Notes: generated from the letters alone by a model not told the origin. A stretch of 22,060 nucleotides of DNA from Anaerolineales bacterium (GCA_030668545.1 DAOUTT010000005.1:1-22060), one strand, 5' to 3'; shown: positions 8,836-16,249, counted from the first letter of the stretch. A program made the numbers and translations.

Positions 8836-10116
8836 ATGTCTGAGCGTGTGGGTCAGATGAGTAAATCACAACGTCTTGAACGTTTGCTTGAGATCAGCCG
8901 CACTATGTCGGCGACCCTCGATCTCATTCAATTATTAGATATGATAATCGATGTTGCCTGCGAACTCACACAGAGCGAGGTCGCATCCATACTCCTTTAC
9001 GATTCTGGCGCCGGAGTATTACGTTTTGAAGCCTCTCCCGGCATGCACCGCGATGATTTACGTGAAATTAGTATACCGCTAGATTCGAGCGTTGCTGGCT
9101 GGATCTTCACCAACTCGAAACCCATGGTTATCCAGGACGCACACAGCGATCCTCGAGTTTACCGCCGCGTAGATGAGATACTCAATTATAAGACCCAATC
9201 CATTCTCGGTGTACCGCTCTCCGTGAAAACCGAAACGATCGGTGTGTTGGAGGCGGTAAACAAATTAGATAATGCGGATTATACCGAAGACGACCTGGAG
9301 GTGTTAGAGACGCTTGCAGCTCAAGCTGCAATAGCAATTGAGAATGTGCGCTTACTCGAAAGCATCCAGGAAACGAACGAAGAATTGAAGCGACTCGACC
9401 GTATGAAGTCTGATTTCATCGCCATCGCCTCTCATGAACTCCGCACCCCACTGGGTTTGATCCTCGGACACGCTACATTCTTACAGGAGTTCATCCCCCC
9501 TGACCACCAGGAGCAGATGGAGGTCATCATCCGCAGCGCGATGCGACTCAAGGCAATCATCGAAGATATGTCTGCCATCGCCCACAATGAGCAGGGGCAA
9601 TCTCGCGTTCGCAGAAACCCGTTTTCGGTCAGCAAGCTGGTTGAGGAAACGTTTAATCAATTCCGCGATTCTGCTAAAGAGAAACAGATCGAAATTGGTT
9701 TCGACATCCCCGAAGATGAAGCGTTAATCATGGACGGCGACCAGGAGAAAATCGAGGTCGCGCTTTCGAACCTGGTGGATAATGCACTCAACTACACCGA
9801 TGCCGGTGGGCAGATCGGGATAAAAGCAGAGGGCGACGACGAGATGATTAAAGTCTTTGTTGTCGATACCGGGATCGGCATTCCCGAGGATGAGGTCGAA
9901 CGTGTTTTTGATCGCTTCTATCAGGTCGAATCTCATCTAACCCGGAAACACGGCGGTATGGGATTGGGGCTATCGATCGCCAAGGCGATGGTCGAGATTC
10001 ACAACGGTCAGATATGGTGCGAAAGCAAGGAAGGAACCGGGAGCCTGTTCTGCTTTATGGTTCCAGCCAATAAGGAAAAAGCCCAAAAAGCCGCGAATGT
10101 TTTTCGCAGCGGTTAG
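8836..10116 (+). CDS. Soluble GAF-domain sensor histidine kinase
   Basis: The 426-residue kinase has no membrane segment. A GAF domain spans about 15-172 (SEVASILLYDSG to AAQAAIAIENVRLL), followed by a short coiled linker, a HisKA domain with phosphoacceptor H200 in SHELRTP, and an HATPase domain with the N box SNLVDNALNY (311-320), G1 DTGIGIP (344-350), F box FDRFYQV and G2 HGGMGLGLSIAK (372-383). It probably senses an internal ligand or redox state. The ATG at 8836 is preferred because AAGGA lies about seven bases upstream; the frame is open to 8761 but that start has no ribosome site. No response regulator is adjacent, so the partner is unknown. It ends with TAG. Confidence 0.94.
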   Translation: MSERVGQMSKSQRLERLLEISRTMSATLDLIQLLDMIIDVACELTQSEVASILLYDSGAGVLRFEASPGMHRDDLREISIPLDSSVAGWIFTNSKPMVIQDAHSDPRVYRRVDEILNYKTQSILGVPLSVKTETIGVLEAVNKLDNADYTEDDLEVLETLAAQAAIAIENVRLLESIQETNEELKRLDRMKSDFIAIASHELRTPLGLILGHATFLQEFIPPDHQEQMEVIIRSAMRLKAIIEDMSAIAHNEQGQSRVRRNPFSVSKLVEETFNQFRDSAKEKQIEIGFDIPEDEALIMDGDQEKIEVALSNLVDNALNYTDAGGQIGIKAEGDDEMIKVFVVDTGIGIPEDEVERVFDRFYQVESHLTRKHGGMGLGLSIAKAMVEIHNGQIWCESKEGTGSLFCFMVPANKEKAQKAANVFRSG

Positions 10117-10291
10117 GCACGCCCCCCGGATCAAACATCAAGCTCTCAGCTCAAACCAACCATGCAAATCCGAATATGTGGAAATATCTTTATCTCGGAC
10201 TCTTTTCACATTGAAGCGCAATCCGGAGCAGATTGGGCAGAGCCCGGCTTTGGAACTCGGGCGTATAGGGATTGCATACCTAACCATTCGG

Positions 10292-10335
10292 AAGGGGGTT
10301 CGGGGGACGATGAAATAGTCCCCTGCAACCCCCTT
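10292..10335. repeat. G-rich inverted repeat
   Basis: AAGGGGGTT and GGGGAC are mirrored by GTCCCC and AACCCCCTT around a nine-base loop, 15 paired positions with a 2/3-base internal mismatch. Another palindrome, CCCCCTTGGGGG, overlaps its right end. It looks like an interspersed hairpin repeat. Confidence 0.6.
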
Positions 10336-10503
10336 GGGGGCGAACGGGGGGAAAGAACAATTGCAGCAACTCCAGGCACCAACATCATCCCCGGCGCTGT
10401 GAACAATTCGGATATTCTTCTCCCCTATTGTCCCTCGCGAAGCATCCTTGCAGCGAAGCGGAAAGGACAAGACAGGGGGATGTGGGCGCACTACAACCTC
10501 TTT

Positions 10504-10575
10504 GTAGAGACGCCCTGGTCTCTACGGGTTATAAACGCAGATTGACAGCAGGCCGACTCGGGTGTCGGCCTCTAC
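10504..10575. repeat. Two-hairpin interspersed repeat element
   Basis: The first hairpin is GTAGAGAC-6-GTCTCTAC (10504-10525), the second GGCCGAC-6-GTCGGCC (10551-10570). The whole unit begins GTAGAG and ends CTCTAC, so it is itself flanked by an inverted repeat. This layout resembles non-coding hairpin repeats dispersed in Chloroflexi and cyanobacterial genomes; copy number elsewhere cannot be seen here. Confidence 0.65.
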
Positions 10576-10656
10576 GATTTAATGTAGCGGGGCTAGGTAG
10601 CGCAAACCCGTTTTGTTACCCACTTCACCATTCTTACAGTTTCTTATCTAAGGGTT

Positions 10657-10678
10657 GCTGTAAGGTCGCTGTAAGGCG
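10657..10678 (+). promoter_or_regulatory. Direct-repeat operator candidate for an OmpR/PhoB-type regulator
   Basis: GCTGTAAGG occurs twice with an 11-base period (10657-10665 and 10668-10676), one helical turn, the spacing used by winged-helix response regulators. A related half (TCTAAGG) lies at about 10647, and an inverted copy CTTACAG at about 10633. TAATAT and TATATA sequences follow at 10687-10700, which could form a -10. The downstream gene starts at 10776. Confidence 0.4.
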
Positions 10679-10775
10679 ATGAGGTGTAATATTTTATATA
10701 GAAAACCGTTATCAATAATAGGCATCCAATCAGATCAAATAAATCACATGTTTTAAAAAGAGGCAGGAGGCTTGA

Positions 10776-10982
10776 ATGGCACCACAATCACTCACAACAA
10801 TCGAAGAGGCAATGGAGTTCGCCTCCGAAGCCATCTCACGCGGAGAAATCCAAGTCGGAAAAGAAGCCCTAAGCTGGGTCCTTCAGCAATCACCTTCCCA
10901 TCCAACCGCCTGGATGTGGATGGCGTGCTGCGTGACGGATGAATCTCAGAAGCAGGATTGCTACCGCCAGATACCAAGTTAA
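10776..10982 (+). CDS. Short TPR-like protein, probably C-terminally truncated
   Basis: The 68-residue product has a strong ribosome site (GGCAGGAGG, about five bases before the ATG). The sequence AMEFASEAISRGE followed by EALSWVLQQSPSHPTAWMWMA resembles the first helix pairs of a tetratricopeptide repeat protein, where a run such as NPNHPxAWxWLA is common. Larger proteins of this kind usually continue after the DCYRQI segment with further repeats; here a stop comes at once, so the gene may be a remnant of a longer one or a genuine one-repeat adaptor. A terminator lies about 70 bases downstream. Function unknown. Confidence 0.6.
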   Translation: MAPQSLTTIEEAMEFASEAISRGEIQVGKEALSWVLQQSPSHPTAWMWMACCVTDESQKQDCYRQIPS

Positions 10983-11050
10983 CAATATATTTCCTTTTCA
11001 CGAATTGTCGAACCATCACATCATTTATCCATCATTCTTCTTGAAGCTAA

Positions 11051-11085
11051 CACCCCAGGGTTTCCTGGGGTGGATTTCTTTATTC
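11051..11085 (+). terminator. Rho-independent terminator after the TPR-like gene
   Basis: A perfect nine-pair stem CACCCCAGG/CCTGGGGTG with a four-base loop is followed by a T-rich tail (GATTTCTTTATT). It separates the TPR-like gene from the tRNA. Confidence 0.75.
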
Positions 11086-11133
11086 ACAAAAACCCGAAGA
11101 ACCTCCCGAAAACGGTGCGAAGCACTCTTCGCG

Positions 11134-11163
11134 TTGACCCATTGGTGTAGTTAACGATATACT
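11134..11163 (+). promoter_or_regulatory. Predicted sigma-70 promoter of tRNA-Pro
   Basis: TTGACC (11134-11139), an 18-base spacer and TATACT (11158-11163) lie just upstream of the tRNA; transcription would start a few bases before its 5' end. Confidence 0.72.
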
Positions 11164-11173
11164 CATGGTTCAT

Positions 11174-11247
11174 CGGGGCGTAGCGCAGCCCGGTAGCGCG
11201 CACGGTTCGGGTCCGTGAGGTCGCCGGTTCAAATCCGGCCGCCCCGA
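11174..11247 (+). tRNA. tRNA-Pro (anticodon CGG)
   Basis: The 74-base sequence folds as a standard cloverleaf. The acceptor stem is CGGGGCG/CGCCCCG with the C1-G72 pair typical of bacterial proline tRNAs, the D stem is GCGC/GCGC, the anticodon stem is CACGG/CCGTG enclosing TTCGGGT (anticodon CGG), and the T arm is GCCGG-TTCAAAT-CCGGC. The discriminator is A. The terminal CCA is not encoded, so it must be added after transcription. Confidence 0.96.
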
Positions 11248-11275
11248 CTGTAGATCTCAAGGATAGCCATTTTAG

Positions 11276-11419
11276 CTAGCCGTGAGGTCCGCGGTAAGGT
11301 GGTTTTCCAATCCTCGAATGAACCGTAGACCACGCCATCATCGCCGTGATGATGATCACAGTTCCTGCTGCGATGATCGAGAGCTTCAACAACGGTGAAC
11401 ACATTTTCTGTTCAGTCAT
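11276..11419 (-). CDS. Small single-pass membrane protein overlapping the end of mscS
   Basis: This 47-residue frame starts MTEQKMCSPLLK and contains one hydrophobic segment (about residues 11-30, LSIIAAGTVIIITAMMAW) followed by a basic, glycine- and proline-rich tail ending PPYRGPHG. Its ATG (11417-11419) lies within the last codons of mscS, overlapping the stop, and a purine-rich GGAAATGGGGAT precedes it, so translational coupling is likely. It ends in TAG. No family is recognised. Because of the size the call rests on position, ribosome site and clean membrane topology; it could be a channel accessory peptide, which is inference only. Confidence 0.55.
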   Translation of the reverse strand: MTEQKMCSPLLKLSIIAAGTVIIITAMMAWSTVHSRIGKPPYRGPHG

Positions 11420-12827
11420 CGTTTTTATCCCCATTTCCTTTTAATTCCTTGATAAGCGAACTGTCTATTTTAATGTTCTGATCATAGGTTGGATTCGGCA
11501 TCCCGATCCCGGCTTTTTCCAGTTCGAGTTCGAGTGCCGTGTTGACCTTGTCACGCACGGTGTGTCTTTTACCGTAGTTCTCAATCCACCAACGGACGCG
11601 GACAGTGCGGCTTGCATCGCCAAACTCTCGAAAAAAGACTTGGACCGGCTTGTCGGGCAGCGGACCCTCGACCCCACGCACCGTATCCTCGATGACTTTC
11701 CGAGCTTGCCCCATATCGGAGCCGTACGCCACACCGAGGTCAGTCTGCACCCGATAGCTGGGATCTGGATAGGAGTAATTGACCACCTGGCTCTGACCAA
11801 GCTGAGAATTGGGGATTACCACATCGCGGCTATCGCCTGTTCGGATTAATGTCGTGCGTGTACCGATATTGATAATATCGCCGGTCGTATCCAGTTCTTT
11901 GATCCAAATCCTGTCGCCAACTCGGAAGGGTTGGTCCAATAAAATAATGAAACCATTCATGATGTCCGCAATGTTGTCCTGGGCGCCGAGGGCGATGATC
12001 AGGCCGATCACAAGCAGAGATGCGGCGAGGGCATTAACGCTAAAACCGAAGTGGGATAAGCCAATGCTCCCAAAGAAGACTAACACGATGATCTCGCTCA
12101 GACGATGCACCGTTTGAATAATTGGATTGAGGCGCTTACGATCCTCCTGAGAGCTCAGGTCGGTCTGGTACTTCGTAAAGAAGAAACTAAGCGATCTCAG
12201 GGCGATGATAAGCAGAGCGATCAATCCAACGATAAAGATGATGTCATCCAGTAGGGTCCTCAATCCCACACTCAGAAAATCCAACCGAAAGATGGCGAAC
12301 CGTCCAACTACCAGCATCACAAGAACTCGCAGTTCCCGTTTGATATCGTCCACAAGAAAATCATCCGTATCGGAGTCGTCCGTTTCTTTCGAGCGTTTGT
12401 GGAGCAGCCATTTCAAACCCGAAGTCAGCAGGCGGATGCCGATCGTGTATCCGACCAGAAGAATACACGCAGAGATCGCCAGGTTGATCCAGTCCTCCGC
12501 GGTGAGGCCCAAAAAAGATTTACCGGCCAGACCCGTTTCGGTCGCGAAATTTCCGATCCTCTCATCGATTTGACCCGGAACGGAGGTAGGCAACGGTGTT
12601 CTGGAGGCGACTGCTGCTCCGAGATTATCAGCGCCCTGAGCAGCTTCGCCTGTGGGAGAGGTACAATCAGAAGATACCTCGGGAGTCCCAGAGACCGGTG
12701 TTCCAACAGCACCAACTGCCGTTGGCGCTGCACTACAGGCCGAAACGATCGAAGCCAATAAGATGAACGCGAGCAGGATCGCCTGCTTTTTATTGAAGTT
12801 TATGTCCAATGTCGTTTGAATAACCAT
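11412..12827 (-). CDS. MscS-family mechanosensitive ion channel with lipoprotein-like leader
   Basis: The 471-residue protein begins with a basic stretch, a hydrophobic segment and VSAC at 28-31, which fits a lipobox, then a threonine-, serine- and proline-rich linker to about residue 85. Several membrane helices follow, ending in the pore helix ALAASLLVIGLIIALGAQ and the MscS core motifs QDNIADIMNGFIILLDQPF, RVGDRI and VVIPNSQL, then the cytoplasmic vestibule domain. Such channels open under membrane tension and release solutes after osmotic downshock. The ATG at 12827 has GGAGGG about 11 bases upstream and is seven bases past the HdeD-like reading frame. An in-frame extension to 12899 lies within that upstream gene. 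Confidence 0.9.
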   Translation of the reverse strand: MVIQTTLDINFNKKQAILLAFILLASIVSACSAAPTAVGAVGTPVSGTPEVSSDCTSPTGEAAQGADNLGAAVASRTPLPTSVPGQIDERIGNFATETGLAGKSFLGLTAEDWINLAISACILLVGYTIGIRLLTSGLKWLLHKRSKETDDSDTDDFLVDDIKRELRVLVMLVVGRFAIFRLDFLSVGLRTLLDDIIFIVGLIALLIIALRSLSFFFTKYQTDLSSQEDRKRLNPIIQTVHRLSEIIVLVFFGSIGLSHFGFSVNALAASLLVIGLIIALGAQDNIADIMNGFIILLDQPFRVGDRIWIKELDTTGDIINIGTRTTLIRTGDSRDVVIPNSQLGQSQVVNYSYPDPSYRVQTDLGVAYGSDMGQARKVIEDTVRGVEGPLPDKPVQVFFREFGDASRTVRVRWWIENYGKRHTVRDKVNTALELELEKAGIGMPNPTYDQNIKIDSSLIKELKGNGDKNDD

Positions 12828-12834
12828 AAAACTG

Positions 12835-13410
12835 TCATCCCTCCAGTCTTCTTTTACGATATTGGCGCCAGGCATCCAGGAAAAGGAACACCACGCCAAG
12901 CAGGGCCTAGATTGTGGCTCCCAAATATATCAACGGATTGTCGCCTGTCTGAGTGAACAGAAGTATTCCACCCAGCATAATCTCGAAGATTCCCATCATG
13001 ATGTTGAGCTCTGTTCGACCGCTCATGGCTCCTTTACTGATTCGGATCCCCGCCATGATGTGCAGTATCCCCGTCAGCAGGATGACCACTCCAAGCAGAT
13101 CCGTGACCAGAAATTCGCTCAGATAGTTGCGGGTGAGACTGCGGGTGATAACCATAATCCCAGCCAGGACCCCAGCGAACCCTGCTACCTGAAGCAGACG
13201 GCTTCCAGTTTGGCGAGCGTTCCCGTCGAAGAAGCACACACCACCCATCAGCTAAAACATGCCCATGAATTTGTAAAGCGTAGTATGGGATTTATCTGGG
13301 GATAGAATCATGGCCAGGCCGAGCATGATCACAAAAACTGCGCGAATGAGCGTGGTCCAGAAACCCAGCCCTAAACTCCCAGCTTGACCGCCGCTCGTAT
13401 CGTTTTTCAT
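12835..13410 (-). pseudogene. HdeD/DUF308 membrane protein with two in-frame TAG codons
   Basis: One continuous frame of 191 codons reads as a six-helix HdeD-like protein. It starts MKNDTSGGQAG at 13410, nine bases after GGGAGG; a longer start at 13434 lacks a ribosome site. Codon 53 is TAG (13252-13254), between FMGMF and LMGGVCFFDG. Codon 168 is TAG (12907-12909), between IYLGATI and ALLGVVFLFLDAW. After the second TAG the frame goes on as a membrane helix and a basic tail (QYRKRRLEG) to a TGA only seven bases before mscS, so the tail is real coding sequence. Both TAGs sit in membrane helices where tryptophan is common and TGG would differ by one base. Read as separate genes these give fragments of about 52 and 113 residues. 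Most likely a decayed gene or base-call errors; readthrough is possible. Confidence 0.8.
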
Positions 13411-13453
13411 ACGCTTATTCCTCCCGTCATTCATCCCTAGAGGTTTCTACTTA

Positions 13454-14761
13454 TTATCCCGAGACCCTCGTTGCACGGTCTCCCATTTGCTTCCTACCTG
13501 CCCGGGTGGGCATTTCGGGTACATCCATCATTTCCGCCTCCGCCTCACCTTTCTTATCGAGCTGCGCGATTCGCGCACCATACAGCTCAGAAAGCGGCCA
13601 TGCGGTGGCCCCTTGCAGGATTAAGCTCAGCGCCACAGTGATGATGGCCACATCATAGATCGTGTTTGTCCCTGTGATGTCTCCATGCCCGATCACCGTT
13701 ATGGCATACAGGATCGTCGCGATCCCGCGCGGTCCGAACCAACCCATGTAGAGCACTGAAATGGCACGTAATTTGGTTCCGATCATACTGATCGCCACCG
13801 GCAGCATCCGCACCACCGTGAGACTGAGCAAGGCGAACATCACAACGGTCAAGTTGATGTTTTCAAACGCCTTGGGCAGCATCACCATCCCGAAGATCAC
13901 GTAGGTCGCCAGCATAAGGAGGGAATTCTCCACCGCGGCAAACTCTTGCAGGGATTCCTCCTCCGGTTTACCAACCACGTTGCCCGAGGTGATGCCGAAC
14001 ACGAACGATGCGATGAGCCCGTTTCCCCCAATAAATTCTGCGGCGACAAAGGTCAGGATGATCAATGCCAGCCAGCAGAGTTTCAGGAAGCGATCTGACA
14101 TCCAACCGCTCCGCTTTCCCCAGTGGATATAATTCGCGCCGAGATAACCGGTCAGGAGTCCAACCAGGATGCCAAAAACGATTTCACCGATCGCAAACTC
14201 CAGCACCCTCCCGTGGCCAATTTCGATCCGTGCAGAAGCTGCTATGGATATTGTCACCATCAGGAACGGCAACGTGATGCCATCGTTCAGACTGCCCTCG
14301 ACATCGAGCGCCTGGCGGATTCGCACCGGGACAGAAGGATTTTCTACCGCCCTTTCCGCCGGGCTTGTATCGGTAGGCGCCAGGCACACAGCCAGTACAG
14401 CAGCTTCCCAGACCATCAGGTCGCCAAACATGGCGTTCGCCAGGATGGTTCCTAAGACCATCGTAAGCGGCAGACCGATGAACAGCAGACGCATGGGCAG
14501 GTCGTGAAAACGGTACAAACTCTTCACACTGATACGCGAGGAATCCGTCGCCAGGAGCATCACCAGGGTGATCTTGGCGATGATCTCCACCAATCGATCG
14601 TTGTAGGAGAGCGAAATAAAGTCCGGAAACACCAATCCTGCCAGGAGCCCGAGCACCATGCACAGCATCGGCACTGTCAGGATCGTCGTCTGAATGCGCC
14701 GCGAGATTCCCGCGATAAGCAAAATTACCAGGATAATGACCAGCAGGTCAATTGATCCCAT
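13454..14761 (-). CDS. CPA1-type Na+/H+ antiporter (NhaP-like)
   Basis: The 435-residue protein has about 12 predicted membrane helices and the antiporter core LAPTDTSP near residues 127-134, RIRQALDVEGSLNDG (about 147-161) and YMGWFGPRGIATI (about 342-354). These correspond to the conserved APTD, VESxLNDG and GPRG blocks of the cation/proton antiporter family that exchange Na+ or K+ for H+. The usual ALG after APTD is replaced by TSPAE and the VES motif reads VEG. The C-terminus ends in a short charged tail. It follows the SH3b gene by 38 bases and precedes the HdeD gene, suggesting one transcript. Confidence 0.9.
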   Translation of the reverse strand: MGSIDLLVIILVILLIAGISRRIQTTILTVPMLCMVLGLLAGLVFPDFISLSYNDRLVEIIAKITLVMLLATDSSRISVKSLYRFHDLPMRLLFIGLPLTMVLGTILANAMFGDLMVWEAAVLAVCLAPTDTSPAERAVENPSVPVRIRQALDVEGSLNDGITLPFLMVTISIAASARIEIGHGRVLEFAIGEIVFGILVGLLTGYLGANYIHWGKRSGWMSDRFLKLCWLALIILTFVAAEFIGGNGLIASFVFGITSGNVVGKPEEESLQEFAAVENSLLMLATYVIFGMVMLPKAFENINLTVVMFALLSLTVVRMLPVAISMIGTKLRAISVLYMGWFGPRGIATILYAITVIGHGDITGTNTIYDVAIITVALSLILQGATAWPLSELYGARIAQLDKKGEAEAEMMDVPEMPTRAGRKQMGDRATRVSG

Positions 14762-14799
14762 TGCCGTCCCCGATCATGTGTGTTCTCTCGCTTCCAGAG

Positions 14800-15291
14800 C
14801 TACGGCATGGGCGGCGGTTCGATGACCGGAACGCCCTCCGCATTCTCCACCGAGACCCAATCAGCAGAAACCCAGCCCCTGCCATCCGGTGCGTATTCAA
14901 TCGAGATACTCACCACCCACCAACCGCCATCGGGGCTCACGCCGATCACTTCGGCCTGCGTCCCCGGAGCTGCAACACCGTAGCTGGGATAGTTTGTCCC
15001 GGGCCCGCTGCGCACATTAACCGGCTCCAGCGCGGTCGCGCTCGGCGAACCGGGCAGTGGTGTGGGCACAATCACCTCCGGTGGCGCGGGTGTGCTGGGC
15101 GTTCCGCTATTTCCAATCATCACGAAAGCGATCGCAGCAACGAGAAGGACGATCAGAGCTACGAGCCCGATAATCAGGACGGGTGATGTGCCAGACTTCT
15201 GCGGTGGGCTTGAACCACCATCGGGTGGCGCCGTTGTCTGCGGGGGTTGTGGATCTTGATCGGATCCCTGGGCTGGAACTTGATCTGTCAT
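14800..15291 (-). CDS. Membrane-anchored SH3b domain protein
   Basis: The 163-residue protein has a proline-, glutamine- and glycine-rich cytoplasmic N-terminus (1-36), one membrane helix (about 37-59), a proline/threonine linker, and a bacterial SH3 domain (about 90-150) with VNVRSGPGTNYPSYG and GRGWVSADWV. SH3b domains outside the membrane usually bind cell-wall peptides or proteins. The ATG has AAGGAGAAG about five bases upstream. It ends in TAG and leads into the antiporter gene. The ligand is unknown. Confidence 0.87.
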   Translation of the reverse strand: MTDQVPAQGSDQDPQPPQTTAPPDGGSSPPQKSGTSPVLIIGLVALIVLLVAAIAFVMIGNSGTPSTPAPPEVIVPTPLPGSPSATALEPVNVRSGPGTNYPSYGVAAPGTQAEVIGVSPDGGWWVVSISIEYAPDGRGWVSADWVSVENAEGVPVIEPPPMP

Positions 15292-15415
15292 GAATACTTC
15301 TCCTTAACTTATGATTAATTACGAAGAACATCTTCGTTGCCCGCTCTTCCCCTCACGGTTTTTTCAGCTATCTAATAGCTCCTGAATCATGTGTTTCTAA
15401 ACAACTTTATTCATC

Positions 15416-15450
15416 GGGGTAAGGATGGTCCCTTGGATCATCCTTACCCC
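15416..15450 (-). terminator. Inverted repeat, likely terminator after the lipoprotein gene
   Basis: A perfect 12-pair stem GGGGTAAGGATG/CATCCTTACCCC encloses an 11-base loop, 30 bases past the lipoprotein stop. It lacks a clear T run on either strand, so termination is inferred from strength and position. Confidence 0.55.
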
Positions 15451-15479
15451 AATTATTCTATTGTGCTCCAGGCCTGAGC

Positions 15480-15890
15480 TTACTGACCGTAGCTGCAGGT
15501 GGTGATAGAGATCTGAATCGTCTCTTGTAGAGTCGCCAACGCATCCTGCTGTATCTGTGCTAGAGCACCAGCAACGCTGGTGTCACCAGAGATATTGCTG
15601 ACATCTTTTTGCAGGTCCGAATACGCGCTCTGCAAGCTGTCGATCTGCACGCTCTGCAGGGTTTGGGCGCTACTCTGCAAGTCATTCCAGGCGTTGTCAA
15701 TATCCTTTTGTGCATTCTGGACATCGTCAACAGATGAGCTCGGACTGATTGAGCGATACTCTCCGACCAGCTTGCCAAACGTGCCCAGATCATCACAAAA
15801 ATCGGACTTGGCGGTGTCTAGTGATGGTTGGCATCCTGTCAGCAGCAGTGCCAAAACCAGCACTCCGAAAAGAATTATTCGTTTATACAT
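15480..15890 (-). CDS. Small lipoprotein with helical body
   Basis: The 136-residue product begins MYKRIILFGVLVLALLLTGC, a lipoprotein signal with the lipobox LTGC (cleavage before C20). The mature part is rich in Ser, Gln, Asp and Leu with regular spacing (DLQSSAQTLQSVQIDSLQ), which suggests a helical or coiled-coil domain, and has two further cysteines (in DFCDD and TTCSYG). It is a probable membrane-anchored extracellular protein; no family is recognised with confidence. The ATG at 15890 is chosen because GGGAGAAG lies just upstream; the upstream in-frame ATG has no ribosome site. Confidence 0.82.
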   Translation of the reverse strand: MYKRIILFGVLVLALLLTGCQPSLDTAKSDFCDDLGTFGKLVGEYRSISPSSSVDDVQNAQKDIDNAWNDLQSSAQTLQSVQIDSLQSAYSDLQKDVSNISGDTSVAGALAQIQQDALATLQETIQISITTCSYGQ

Positions 15891-15933
15891 GATCTTCTCC
15901 CTTAAGAATTTAGACTTCATATGCGTTCAGGTT

Positions 15934-15963
15934 TTTTTACATGTTCGGTTTTTTTATAGTCAA
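15934..15963 (-). promoter_or_regulatory. Possible promoter of the lipoprotein gene
   Basis: On the minus strand TTGACT (15958-15963) precedes TAAAAA (15934-15939) by 18 bases in an A-rich stretch. The -10 is weak. Confidence 0.3.
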
Positions 15964-16176
15964 CTACCTCCTTTTCGGTACCGGCTCTTGAGTTAATCCA
16001 TTCGTTCTGTCCGAATTCTTCGCTTTCTCGGGACCACCCGCTGCCGTGCGAGTACGAGCTCAGGGGTGGATATCAAGAAATTATCGAGCCGTCCAGATGC
16101 CGGGGATACACCGGGCGCCCAGGAGGACAGTTTCGATTCAACGCTCTCGATCCAAGACGTCATCCTGCACTTCGGG

Positions 16177-16210
16177 GACTCCTGGGCAATCACGAGAGAG
16201 CCCAGGAGTC
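16177..16210. repeat. Perfect inverted repeat downstream of the small membrane protein gene
   Basis: GACTCCTGGGC and GCCCAGGAGTC are separated by 12 bases. It sits 40 bases past the stop of the 16250-16540 gene and may end its transcript, though no T run follows. Confidence 0.5.
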
Positions 16211-16249
16211 TCCATCTTGTTGGTGCTTGAAACTCTTTAGTATTGTTCG

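Larger units (their letters stand above)
10117..10775. other. Repeat-rich intergenic region
   Basis: This 659-base gap carries a G-rich imperfect inverted repeat (10292-10335), a paired-hairpin element (10504-10575), and a direct-repeat operator candidate (10657-10678) with AT-rich promoter-like sequence. The open frames here overlap on both strands without family resemblance and are judged not to be genes. Confidence 0.6.
15891..16249. other. Intergenic region upstream of the lipoprotein gene
   Basis: The gap holds the possible lipoprotein promoter and a perfect 11-base inverted repeat at 16177-16210. Short open frames on both strands here lack ribosome sites and family resemblance. Confidence 0.45.

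Noticed and set aside
10138..10545. Overlapping open frames on both strands in the gap after the GAF kinase
   Set aside because: They cover hairpin repeats, lack ribosome sites and show no recognisable domain.
11174..11247. Attachment site duplication at tRNA-Pro
   Set aside because: No second copy of the tRNA 3' end and no integrase gene were seen in the window.
12835..13410. Genome-wide reassignment of TAG to an amino acid
   Set aside because: The GAF kinase, SH3b protein, receiver protein and the 47-residue frame end in TAG, and the sequence after the kinase and SH3b TAG codons does not continue the protein, so TAG acts as a stop here.
14184..14663. A 159-residue minus-strand open frame
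   Set aside because: It overlaps the Na+/H+ antiporter in another frame and is rich in residues from a GC-rich shadow reading.
15993..16240. Short open frames on both strands downstream of the small membrane protein
   Set aside because: The minus frame needs a GTG start with no ribosome site, and both include the perfect inverted repeat; neither looks like protein.
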